64,000 nt of DNA, taken from NCBI GenBank assembly GCA_030068145.1, contig JAPJBO010000190.1, positions 62,001 to 126,000 on the forward strand, given 5' to 3'. Source of the stretch: Diplonema papillatum. Its lineage: Eukaryota > Euglenozoa > Diplonemea > Diplonemida > Diplonemidae. The translations under genes and the position numbers were made by a program. The notes under the pieces are model-generated. The model made no database searches, was not told where the DNA came from, and was given only the letters and a program-made list of their open reading frames with translations. This document shows positions 54,585 to 63,710 of this stretch, piece by piece; position 1 is the first letter of the stretch, and each line of letters opens with the position of its first letter.

Positions 54585-54785
54585 TCGTCACCTGGAACTG
54601 CATCGAATCGCCTGCCGTTTTCCACGGTGTCTCAGGGGTATCGCATTATTTTCGGGTGCATTCACGTATCCGATGTATGTATCCACTGAGTACATTGTGG
54701 TACGTTCGTATTCATCCCCTGAAACTGCATCGATTCGCCTGCCGTTCATACGGCGTATCGTATTTTCGGGTGCTTCCACTTTCTA
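54567..54785. repeat. Duplicated R4-like segment, about 130 bp apart
   Basis: TACGTTCGTACTCATC, CTGGAACTGCATCGAATCGC, CTGCCGTT and TCGCATTATTTTCGGGTGC recur at about 54698-54775 with substitutions. Confidence 0.75.
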
Positions 54786-54799
54786 TCTCGGATTCGACC

Positions 54800-55264
54800 G
54801 TATCCGGTCAGGAGGTTCTTAGCTGTAAACTGCACCCGCACACCGTCAGCACAGACTCGTTGTACTATCGTGTCTCAGCAGTGTGATTTGCAGAGGCTAG
54901 CGTCGGATTTATCCTTCTTGTTGCGTTTGTGGGGAGTCATTTGCATGTAAATGAGTACCACACCAAGCCAGCTTTTTGCTACGAAGGGTCACTTTTGCCG
55001 CGCCTTCGTCGTGGAACAGTTGCAACCCTTGTCGGTTGCAACCGTTGTTGGAAGTAACTGACTAGATCTCTCTTGTGTGTGTCTCTCTCTCACTCGGGAC
55101 AGGTCAGCTCGATCTCCAAATCCCGCAACCAGGCCGTTCAACACGCGCAGGAACACGAAATGAGACGGAAAAAGCGATGCCGAGATTGAGAGCGCACCCA
55201 CCGGCGCTGCCGGTTTCGAGCAAAGCGAGCCTTGCATCTAACGGAGGCAGAGGAGGGATGGGGC
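54800..55264. other. Spacer, no gene seen
   Basis: Nothing recognisable beyond short ORFs. Confidence 0.4.
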
Positions 55265-55269
55265 TAGGG

Positions 55270-55600
55270 CTTTGGTGTGCAAAGGAAGCCTTGCTGACAC
55301 CGGGTTTTCTGTGGGTTCTGGCAAGTATTGGTCGTATTCCGGTCCGGAGCAGCTGAGGCCACTTCAGGAAGAAACGCGGCGCTTTTTGGTGTGCAAAGGA
55401 AGCCTTGCTGACACCGGGTTTTCTGTGGGTTCTGGCAAGTATTGGTCGTATTCCGGTCCGGAGCAGCCGAGGCCACTTCAGGAAGAAACGCGGCGCTTTT
55501 TGGTGTGCAAAGGAAGCCTTGCTGACACCGGGTTCTGCAAGTATTGGTCGTATTCCGGTCCGCAGCAGCCGAGGCCACTTCAGGAAGAAACGCGGCAGGT
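55270..55600 (+). repeat. 117-bp minisatellite, nearly three units
   Basis: Units start at about 55271, 55388 and 55505. The + frame reads VCKGSLADTGFSVGSGKYWS, YSGPEQPRPLQEETRRFL per unit; the third unit lacks 12 bp, which removes four codons without shifting the frame. The minus frame is also open. Confidence 0.9.
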
Positions 55601-56167
55601 GGGCAGCTATACCACCTCCCATCGCACGCAAAGGTGCACCGGGGACGGACGGGGTGTTCAGCCCCAAATCCATCCAGGCGCTGCCCGATTGAGCAACACC
55701 TCAGCTACCACTGCACTGTATTGCATCGGCTCTCGATCGCCAGGATGAGGTTTCGCGTATGTGGAGACGTCCACAGAATGAAGGTCTGCGTCCAGCTGAT
55801 ATAAGGGGCAAGGACGCCGTCCGACGACCGGTCGCCAAGTTCGTATCGTGACCCGAACAAAACGAATGCAGCCTTCAAGTAATTAGAAGCCTGGACGATA
55901 CGCAGATGTTTCAGAGACCTAACATCGACAGGGTGTCGTCCGACGTGAGTTGGTACGTCGCTAGCTCTGGACTTCGTTGAGACTGTACGAGCCATCGTTT
56001 GGCGTGTACATTAGGAACGTGCCTGTTGTGGTGTTGATGTTGGCCGCAGCGCGGAAAAGCTGCGCAAACGTTTTAAACCCGAGTCTGAAGATGGTTGCGT
56101 TGTTCACGAAACAGTTACGCTGACATTTCACCACAGACCACTTGCAGTGGTCGCGGGCGACTCAGCC
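55601..56167. other. Spacer, no gene seen
   Basis: A minus ORF of 96 codons (55705-55995) begins MARTVSTKSRASDVPTHVGR and could be part of a gene, but nothing supports it. Confidence 0.35.
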
Positions 56168-56320
56168 TTACTGAGCCGGTCCATCCCCTCTTGATAGACC
56201 GTGATAGACCGAAGAATACAGCACCGGGCAATTCGATGCAGCTCTCGGGACCAGGGATAGAACTGATAGACCGTGGTGGACCGTGATTCACTTTGATAAA
56301 TAGCGGCAGGCACTTCGATG
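56168..56320 (+). repeat. Dispersed repeat R4
   Basis: GAGCCGGTCCATCCCCTCTT, GATAGACCGTGATAGACCGA, CAGCACCGGGCAATTCGATG, then GATAGACCGTGGTGGACCGT and a second TCGATGCAGTTTCGAAG. Confidence 0.85.
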
Positions 56321-56457
56321 CAGTTTCGAAGTAGCAGAGCGGCGTGCAAAGTTTTGTTTGTGCGCACTTCCTTCAAACCTGTTTTGTTCACATCTTCTGG
56401 GAGCGAGGATGGTACGCTACCATCGATCGGTTTTTGTTCTCACAAAGCATGCATTTG

Positions 56458-58221
56458 CTAGACGCAAAAAAAGGGTCGAGGTAGGCAATCTCGCCTGGAA
56501 CAACGGACTGCCGAAACAAAAAAGAAGACGGGATGCGTACCGTGGCGACTGAAGGACCCCGGGTTGACGAACGGGCAGTCCTTGTACAGGGTGATCCACG
56601 ACTTGTCGTGGTCGGCGAGGACGACGAGCGACGGGAGGGGGTACAGCCGCATGGCCGAGTCGTACGCGGCGCAGACGTTCGAGAACCGCGGCGGGAGCGG
56701 CAGCAGGTGCGCCTGGTCTGCGACCGTCTTGACGAGGGTCACGTTGATCGGCTCGCGCACGGGCGGCGCGAGGCAGTGCGCCATCAGCCGCCGGTACGCC
56801 TCCTCTCGGAAAAACACGATTTCCTGCGTCAAAAACCGCAGCCGCGCCGGGTTCGACGCCAGCGTCACGTTGCCCAGGTGCGCCTTCGCGCCCTCCATCA
56901 ACACGTCCGGCACCGGCAGGCTCGGCAGAAACTGCTGCGTCCCGCCGCCGGCAGCCGGGTCATTCGGCCCGGGAACCACGATGAACTGCGCCTCCTTCGC
57001 CACCGCCGGCGCGGCGCCGGCGATCGCGGCTCCGAGATCCGCCATGAGCTTCGCGAAGGTGCCGGCCGCGTCAGGCTGCTGCCGGCAGCTGAGGGTGTCA
57101 CCGTAGGAGAACGGCTCCCGCGAGAAATTGCCCGCGAGCACGATGGCCAGGGCGTTCGGGGGAAACCGCTCGCGGTCGGCTGCGAGGCCGGCGAAGAACT
57201 TCGCGACGCGGAGCAGCGACGCGGGCTGCGACGGGTGCACGTCGGAGAGGAAGAAGACGGTGTTCCGGGCGCCGGCCTCCTTCTCCTTGAGCGCCCGCGC
57301 CTGGTTTGCCGGCGGCGGGCGGCCGAAGAAGTCGACGAACGTCGGCAGCGCCGCGATCGACTCCACCCGCGGCTCGGCCGGCGGCATGCCCATCCCCTCG
57401 CAGCAGAACGCCTCGTCCTTCCAGCGGCCGATCGCGACCACGATCACGCCGTCGTGGAAGATCCCCGGCGTGCAGCACGCCGCCATCTGGTGCGCCTCGA
57501 ACAAAAAGTTGACGTCCACCCGACTCGACTCGTCTTCAAGCACGAACTTGTCCTTGTGCCCCAACCGCCCGGGAATCACCTCCCCGTCGTTGGGCTTCGT
57601 CGTGAAATCGTCGCTCGGTGCTCGAGACAGCCTTGCGAGCACCGTCACGAGCGTGTGCTCTGGCGTGCCTTCCAGGGAGGAGAGCCGGTACAGGGGAGGT
57701 TTCTCGTCGGCGGCTTCCTGGAACGCCATCGCGACGGACTGGTCGTTGTAGATGCTGTGGTGGTGCCGCTTGAAGTGCACGGTGCGCACCAGGCGCTGCC
57801 GGATGAGGAGCAACCTCTCGATCAGCGCCGCCACGCGCTGCTGCGGAGGCCCGAGCAGGGTGCACGGCTCCTTCGACGCCGCGAATCCCTGCGTCCGGTC
57901 GCTCCAGTACAATCGGGGCACCTCGGCCAGCTGTATGACGGTCAGTTCCTCCGGCGGGCCATCTCCCGCGCCCCCCTCAGCCCTGCTGACACGGACGATG
58001 GCCTGCTTCATCATATCCCCGGACACCCTGCTCGTGCTGGCGTCCGCTAGCGCCTCAAGCACCTTCGGCAGGACTTCGTTCACCCCGCAGCCGATCTCGG
58101 TGCCCGCCTTCTTCGCGGCCTCGTCGAGGTACCGCTCGACCTCTTTCAACGCGGCGGGCTCCAGCGTACAGCCGCGCAGCTGCACCTTCTTCAGGATCGC
58201 CATCCGGCGTTGGCGGTTCAT
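56458..58221 (-). CDS. POLE2: DNA polymerase epsilon subunit B (POLE2/Dpb2)
   Basis: Non-catalytic B subunit of the leading-strand replicative polymerase, nuclear. ATG at 58221. The N-terminal helical domain (KKVQLRGCTLEPAALKEVERY) is typical of the epsilon B subunit. An OB-fold region follows, then the inactive calcineurin-like phosphoesterase domain: VIVVAIGRWKDEAF, NTVFFLSDVHPSQPASLLRV, IVLAGNFSREPFSYG, FIVVPGPNDPAA. Near the end are LTQEIVFFREE, VKTVADQAHLLPLPPRFSNV, YDSAMRLYPLPSLVVLADHD and CPFVNPGSFSR. After this the frame (to 56458) no longer looks like the family, and CACG|GTACGC at 56541/56540 is a likely donor, so the last residues are probably in a further exon. Coding is confident to 56541. 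Confidence 0.88.
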   Translation of the reverse strand: MNRQRRMAILKKVQLRGCTLEPAALKEVERYLDEAAKKAGTEIGCGVNEVLPKVLEALADASTSRVSGDMMKQAIVRVSRAEGGAGDGPPEELTVIQLAEVPRLYWSDRTQGFAASKEPCTLLGPPQQRVAALIERLLLIRQRLVRTVHFKRHHHSIYNDQSVAMAFQEAADEKPPLYRLSSLEGTPEHTLVTVLARLSRAPSDDFTTKPNDGEVIPGRLGHKDKFVLEDESSRVDVNFLFEAHQMAACCTPGIFHDGVIVVAIGRWKDEAFCCEGMGMPPAEPRVESIAALPTFVDFFGRPPPANQARALKEKEAGARNTVFFLSDVHPSQPASLLRVAKFFAGLAADRERFPPNALAIVLAGNFSREPFSYGDTLSCRQQPDAAGTFAKLMADLGAAIAGAAPAVAKEAQFIVVPGPNDPAAGGGTQQFLPSLPVPDVLMEGAKAHLGNVTLASNPARLRFLTQEIVFFREEAYRRLMAHCLAPPVREPINVTLVKTVADQAHLLPLPPRFSNVCAAYDSAMRLYPLPSLVVLADHDKSWITLYKDCPFVNPGSFSRHGTHPVFFFVSAVRCSRRDCLPRPFFCV

Positions 58222-58846
58222 TTTGCGTTAATTATTTGCGCGATCCGTTGCGTCCCGTGGGACGACGGTTCGGTGCCCTGCGGTTTCGCCATTGCCTACG
58301 CTCTTTTATTTGCTCGGATGTGAGCGCACCGTCGATGAACCGACACCCTCAGTGGGATCTACTGTATAGCGATCACTCGGACACCTTAAGTCAACTTCGG
58401 TTCATCCCGGTCGCCAGTCCTGCGTACCAGAAGTGGCCCACTTCGAACGTTAGGGTTCGACGTTCAGCTCGCTGGATCTAGCGCTGGCGTCCGCCGTCCC
58501 CTGCAGCAACTTCGACAACAGAGCGTTGTTCACTCCGCCGCCGGAAATTCGCGTGTTCAAGCCGGTCCATCCCTATCTCCTGGAACTGCATCGAATATAT
58601 ACACCGAATCACGGTTCCGCCACGGTCTAGCAAGGCATCACAGCCTAGCAGGAGGGACCGGCTTAGTGTTGCATAAAGAATCACCCAGACGCACACATAC
58701 ACACACGCGGTTGGCTGACTTGAGGCCTGGAAAAGGTAAAGTGGAGACGACGCCGCAAAACGGGAGAGCGCGCTGCGGGGGTCGGCTTCAGCGAGTTTCA
58801 ACTTGAGGGTACACCGGCAAGGGTCAAAGACGTGGGGTGATGGGAA
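58222..58846. other. POLE2 upstream spacer with an R4 fragment
   Basis: GCCGGTCCATCCCTATCTCC, TGGAACTGCATCGAAT and AATCACGG, CCACGGTCTA at 58558-58630 belong to R4. No gene. Confidence 0.5.
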
Positions 58847-59012
58847 TGTGAGAACATGCTTGGAATGAAAGCGCGCACTGCACCGCGTCCTTTGTTGGCC
58901 GTTCTTCTACAGCGTGGGGTCTGCGTGTCTGTAAAGCAGGATGGCGATGTGCGGGTTTGCGTCTGGTTCATCTGGTGGCTGTTCGTAGCTCGCCACAGGC
59001 AGGACCGCCGGT
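58847..59012 (+). repeat. SINE-like repeat (S family, diverged)
   Basis: GAACATGCTTGGAATGAA, then GTCTGCGTGTCTGTAAAGCA, GCGTCTGGTTCATC and GGCTGTTCGTAGCTCGCCAC. Confidence 0.65.
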
Positions 59013-59513
59013 TGTGGCTGCAACTCACTACAACGCACCGACTTGTCTTCGTTCTTAGGTGGAAACCTGCGTATGCTCCGTAAAGCACTCGTGAGCGGGG
59101 GGATGAGTCGATACTTCTCGTCACCTGCCAGGTACGGTTGAGGCATGCTTGCTCTTGCCGGGCGCCCGGCATAGTTCCGGGTCCCAGTCGCTGGGCTTCA
59201 CCGAGCACTTCGCACTTGAGGGTGTCCCGACAAGTCATTCATTGACAGCATTATCACGGTATAGTGCAGTGCTTGTCGACTGCACTATATCGCGACGATG
59301 TTGGCAACGGACGACAAGCACATGAAATGTGCCGAAGGGGTGACACCACCCTCTCTGTGTAGCACAGGCTTGATCGGTCCCTGGTCGACATCGAGACGTT
59401 GGTGAAGCAGTGGCTTCTTTTTGCGGAGATGGGATCAGACCCTCTGCGCACACGGTGGCCCCCAGCCACAGACACAGGGTGAAAAGAGCTTGCGGAACGA
59501 AAAAAGTGGGGAA

Positions 59514-59540
59514 AAAAAGCGGGTGTGGCACCCGCTTTTT
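59514..59540. other. Perfect stem-loop with flanking A and T runs
   Basis: AAAAAGCGGGTG, loop TGG, CACCCGCTTTTT: a 12-bp perfect stem. It resembles an intrinsic terminator but sits in a eukaryotic repeat context, next to a partial hairpin tail. Confidence 0.6.
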
Positions 59541-59549
59541 CGGGTCTTC

Positions 59550-59582
59550 AAGGTTTAGGCAGGACGCTGCCTCTCGTGCAAG
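59550..59582 (+). repeat. Partial hairpin tail repeat
   Basis: GTTTAGGCAGGACGCTGCCT and CTCGTGCA match the first hairpin of the S-family tail, with a different loop. Confidence 0.6.
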
Positions 59583-61693
59583 GGGGGGAAGCCGATGACG
59601 GTGCTTCCGGCTCTTTTACTTCCGGAGACTGGAGTTCACCGTGGAGCGACACTGGTATATACACTGCTAACGTGGCAAGTACAAGTGTCGTTTCACAACC
59701 GTGATTAATCTGCAACTTTCTGTGGTGTCGGGGGTGTGTCCTTTGTTTGGGTGATGATACATATTGCGAAAATATTGGGTGAGCACGGGGGGGTCGGGTT
59801 AGCTGGTGTTCGTCGATTCTTCATTTTTTTTGGGGGGGGGGAATGTTTCTTGGTTGCTTCTGGGGGTTTCTCGGCGGAAAGGAAACAGCAACGTTTCGGA
59901 GTATTTTTAAAGAACATTTCCGGAGTTGAGACCTGGTAACAAAGGTGGCGACGTCAGCTGATCAGAGAACCCTTGTTTCGCGCGCACAGGCAAACCGGGG
60001 TGATTTTCTGTACTGGCACGTATTCTATGATGCGCGTTCTTCCGGAAATGTTCCCTTCAGTGCTGCGAGCGAGGGGTGAATGTACGTTGTTTTTCGCGAA
60101 TGTGACCTTGAAGTATCAGTACTTGGAATAGCATTGAACTGAGCCGGTGCGCCCCGATCTCCTGGAACTGGAACTGCATCAGTGGCGGGTTACGAGTTTT
60201 GGGTTTCGGGCGACCCCCAGTTTGGGGTTCTGATGGTTTTCCCAAAAAAATTGCCTTGTGGTGAGGTGACTTCGCCTTGTTTTCGCATTCTGCAGCCGTT
60301 ATTTCGGCCTAAACGTGTTTATCATAGTGAATCACGGTCCGCCACGGTCTATTCCCTACTCAAGTTGCCTGAAGCTACATTACTCAGTCAAACAGGAGGG
60401 GATGGAACGGCTTTCGAACTCCTAAGATTTTTCGATCCTCGTCAAAAAGATAGTCAATGAGCGAAGCACGGCTTTTTGCGATCCGGTGTGTGCCTCTTTT
60501 GATGCCGCAAAAAGCAGCCACCGAACCAGCCAGCAACCAATCGGAAAGTCTCGATTTGCTTGCGACCCGAGGATCGCAAATAACGAAGAACAATAGCAGC
60601 ATCGTGGTTCCCTGCCGTTTCTGCCTCGCGTTAGTGGTGCAAAAGCGAGGGGCTCACCAATGCGCAAAATGACGGTGTGCGTGTGTGGTATGTAGTTGGA
60701 ACAGGTATTGGGTTTGAGAACACAGCACACGGAACCACTACGTTTGTTTGCTTTTGTTTTCCCGTGCTTTCTATATCTTCAGCGCGTTCGGCGTCGAGTT
60801 ACCCTGAAAAGAGAATTATGAACGAAGGACTTCTTATCTGGCAACTGCGCAACAGGCTCCTCCTGCGCCCTTGCGAGCGCACATCTGCCCCTGCAATCCA
60901 AAGCAAAGCAGCAAGGCGTGGTGTACCGGGCTTGCGAACACATGGGCCTGAGATGCTCAGTCACAGCTTTGGTCTGTCCCGTGAGCAGAACACTGACGGT
61001 TCGATAAGTCGACATCAAAACCACGACGCTGACGCTTCCGAGAGAGATAGAGAACACAACGGCACAAGTCAATAGATGTGACCCACCCACCTGCAGTGTA
61101 ATTCTAGACTGTGTTCTCATAGTCATCGCTACCGCGCTGACCAATTCATTTCTGAAAGGCACACATAGTGCGGAGTTTTCCGTCTTCACTCCTTGTCCTA
61201 CTACGCTTGGGAACGGGTGGGGGTCAGATAATTGAGAAACGGCGACACTCGATGCTGGCCACCAAACGTTCCCCCTTTCTCCGCAGCTCGACCTACGCAA
61301 AGAAGGTGACGTTGCCGGGACGCTGGAGGCGAGCGCGGCGTCAAAAAAACAGCGCCGGTTCGCGGGGATTGGGGAACGTTTTGCCCGTGTGTAGCGGCAG
61401 GGGTCGCTTGCCAGACGCTTCCGCCGGGGCGCAAGCCTCCCGACGAAATCGGGAGACCGCGACGCGCGCAGCGGAATAGGCGGAGGAAAGAGAAAGGGAA
61501 ACGTCAGAGAGAGCTCGCCAAGTCGCCGACGCAATATTTCATTACCCGGTGGGTTGTTTTCTCGGGTCGGTGCTTCATTCTTTCCGTTCGCTCTTTCTCA
61601 CGGAGGAGGCATCGGTCCTGCTTTCAGGTATCTTAGGTTTTCCGACTTCCCCTACCGCAAGCATCGCAAACTCAAATTTGCATACTTTTGTTT
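59583..61693. other. Spacer with R4 pieces, no supported gene
   Basis: R4 pieces lie at about 60135-60180 and 60320-60355. A segment at about 61082-61142 matches 2938-2986. A minus frame of 251 codons (60779-61534) is Ser/Arg/Pro-rich and unsupported. Confidence 0.4.
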
Positions 61694-61904
61694 GTACCTA
61701 GCCCCCCCCGTGCATAAGATGGATAAAAAACTCGGGTTTTGGCGGTATCCATCTTAATCAAGGGGGCACTGTAGACTACTGTGTAGTCACTTTGCACAGG
61801 GGTACCTCACCCCCGTGTTTAAGATGGATTGGCATTCTCGCCCGTTATCCATCTTAATCAAGGGGGTTTGGCTATCCATCTTATGCACGGGGGGGGCTAG
61901 GTAC
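61694..61904. mobile_element. 211-bp element with perfect 32-bp terminal inverted repeats
   Basis: GTACCTAGCCCCCCCCGTGC plus ATAAGATGGATA at the left is exactly mirrored at 61873-61904. Inside, TATCCATCTTAATCAAGGGG occurs twice (about 61748 and 61849), with an inverted CCCCCGTGTTTAAGATGGAT between. Noncoding, MITE-like; AT-flanked with no clear target duplication. Confidence 0.85.
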
Positions 61905-62222
61905 GCTTATTCTTTGATTCGCTGTCAACGTTCTCTTCAGCCGGAACCCCTCAGGGCAAGCAGGCATTTGAATGCCGCAAAAGGAAAGAGCGCGCTGTTC
62001 GTTCGGATTGGTACCTGCCCCCGGAACGAGCCTAGAAGGCTCAAATGCGGCCGTCATCTTCGTCCTTCTGCGTAACACATCGGGAGTGAAACCGCGGCAG
62101 GGTGGCGAGCCTCCGGTTTCCTCCGACATTGCATTGCTTGCGCACAAAAAAAAAAAAACACCTTTGTTGTATGAGTAGAGCACGAAACTGACTGAAGAGG
62201 GGGGGAAGCTGGGGTGAGGGAT

Positions 62223-62445
62223 GTTGCAAGAACGTGCCAACGGCTATGTCGTCAACAGCGTCGTGCCTGCACCGTGTTTCGGTCCTGTCCCAGATGTGAG
62301 TCTGGTTTGCCAGGCGGTCGGCTCGTAGCTCGGCAAAGGCCCAGGACCGGGGACGGGGGGGAAATCTTCGTTTTATGTTCAGGCAGGGCACTGCCTCTCA
62401 TGCATGTCTGATGCTAGTCTTCTTCGAAGAAATGTAAAATAGAAG
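62223..62445 (+). repeat. SINE-like composite repeat (S family) with hairpin tail
   Basis: TTGCAAGAACGTGCC, CTGCACCGTGTTTCGGTCCT, GTGAGTCTGGTTTGCCAGGC, GGCTCGTAGCTCGGCA, then a G-run and GAAATCTTCG with hairpins GGCAGGGCACTGCC and CTTCTTCGAAG. Second copy in the window to show body and tail joined. Confidence 0.75.
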
Positions 62446-62654
62446 GACACGGATGGGGAGCGAGTGGATCGTTCCGCTGAAACTCTTCTGCAGCCGTCGA
62501 GCGCTCCGAGTATAGTTTTCAAAGCAACAACATGTAGCCACTATGGTACACCACACCACGGTAGGATGTAGGTGTGCCATACCTCCTAAGTAAAGGGGTG
62601 GGAGTCCCACCATCCTACCTACCATAGGGCTGGTCGGTGTGGTATGGACAGACC

Positions 62655-62865
62655 CATCGATTGATAAAACGCCGAATTTAGTGATGCAGCGTCGAATTTG
62701 GTGACGTCGAATTTTGCCGAATTTAGTGATAAAACGCCGAATTTAGTGACACAACGCCGAATTTAGTGACGCAGCGCCGAATTTAGTGACGCAGGTCGAA
62801 TTTAGTGATGCAGCGTCGAATTTAGTGATGCAAGGTCGAATTTAGTGATGCAAGGTCGCATTTGT
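62655..62865. repeat. Left arm of foldback satellite: (GCCGAATTTAGTGATGCA)n
   Basis: About ten units of 17-19 bp with variants GATAAAAC, GACACAAC and GACGCAGC. The reverse complement forms the right arm at 63255-63510. Confidence 0.95.
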
Positions 62866-62944
62866 TGCAGATTATTTTTCAGGTCTAACAAAATTGTTGA
62901 CCAACTTTTTTGGGAACATTTTTCAGACTACGACATACGAGTTT

Positions 62945-63255
62945 GCAGGTGTGCGGCGTTTTCGGATCTGGGTATTGCGGGGTGCCAGTTCGGTTGTGCG
63001 GGTCTGGGGTATGCGGGTTTGGGTTTGCGGGTCTGGGTATGCGGGTTTGCGGGTCTGGGTTTGCGGGTTTGCGGGTCTGGGTATGCGGGTTTGCGGCTGG
63101 GTATGCGGTTTGCGGGTCTGGGTTTGCGGGTTGGTGGGTCTGGGTTTGCGGGTTGGTGGGTTTGGGTATGCGGGTCTGGGTATTCGGGTTTGCGGCTGGG
63201 TATGCGGGTTTGCAGGTTCGGGTTTGGGTTTGCGGGTCTGGGTATGCGGGTTTGC
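62945..63255. repeat. G/T-rich centre of the foldback: (GGGTTTGCGGGTCTGGGTATGC)n
   Basis: Irregular mixture of GGGT(A/T)TGC and GGGTCTGG units. Many GGG runs at short spacing on the + strand, so G-quadruplex formation is possible. Confidence 0.95.
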
Positions 63256-63510
63256 GGGACGTCACCAAATTCGACTTGCCATCACTAAATTCGGCTCTGC
63301 ATCACTAAATTCGGCGTTTTATCACTAAATTCGGCGTTTTATCACTAAATTCGGCGTTTCATCACTAAATTCGGCCCTCCGTCACTAATTTCGGCCATGC
63401 ATCACCAAATTAGACGTCACCAAATTCGGCGCTGCGTCACTAAATTCGGCGTTGCGTCACTAAATTCGGCGTTGCATCACTAAATTCGGCGTCACCAAAT
63501 TCGACCCGAA
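63256..63510. repeat. Right arm of foldback satellite: (CATCACTAAATTCGGC)n
   Basis: About thirteen units, inverted relative to the left arm, with the same unit-end variants (GCTGCGTCAC, GTTTTATCAC). Confidence 0.95.
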
Positions 63511-63524
63511 TCTCTAAATGAGAC

Positions 63525-63710
63525 TGACCCGGGGGGGGGGGGGTCAGCCGGCTGATGGATGGATGGATGGTCCTTAACAAGATGCCTGGGGGGTGGGGGG
63601 AAATACCGGCCTAGGGCAGTGATGGTCGCACGTGTGCGCACCAATTTCTCAAAAGAAAAAGTACGCACGGCCGCACGGCATGCCGTGCGCACCCATCACT
63701 GGCCTAGGGA
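63525..63710. mobile_element. Small inverted-repeat elements
   Basis: A G-run with GATGGATGGATGGATGGTCC is the inverse of 15428-15460. Immediately after, GGCCTAGGGCAGTGATGG and CGCACGTG at 63608 are mirrored by CGCACCCATCACTGGCCTAG at 63690, a roughly 100-bp foldback. Confidence 0.6.

Noticed and set aside
56376-56494. Final POLE2 exon ending MVAYHPRSQKM, which faintly resembles the family's C-terminus
   Set aside because: The same DNA (CATCGATCGGTTTTTGTTCT) recurs at about 25912 and, diverged, near 35530, so it is a dispersed repeat rather than a conserved exon.
56533-58050. 505-codon plus-strand ORF
   Set aside because: Antisense of POLE2.
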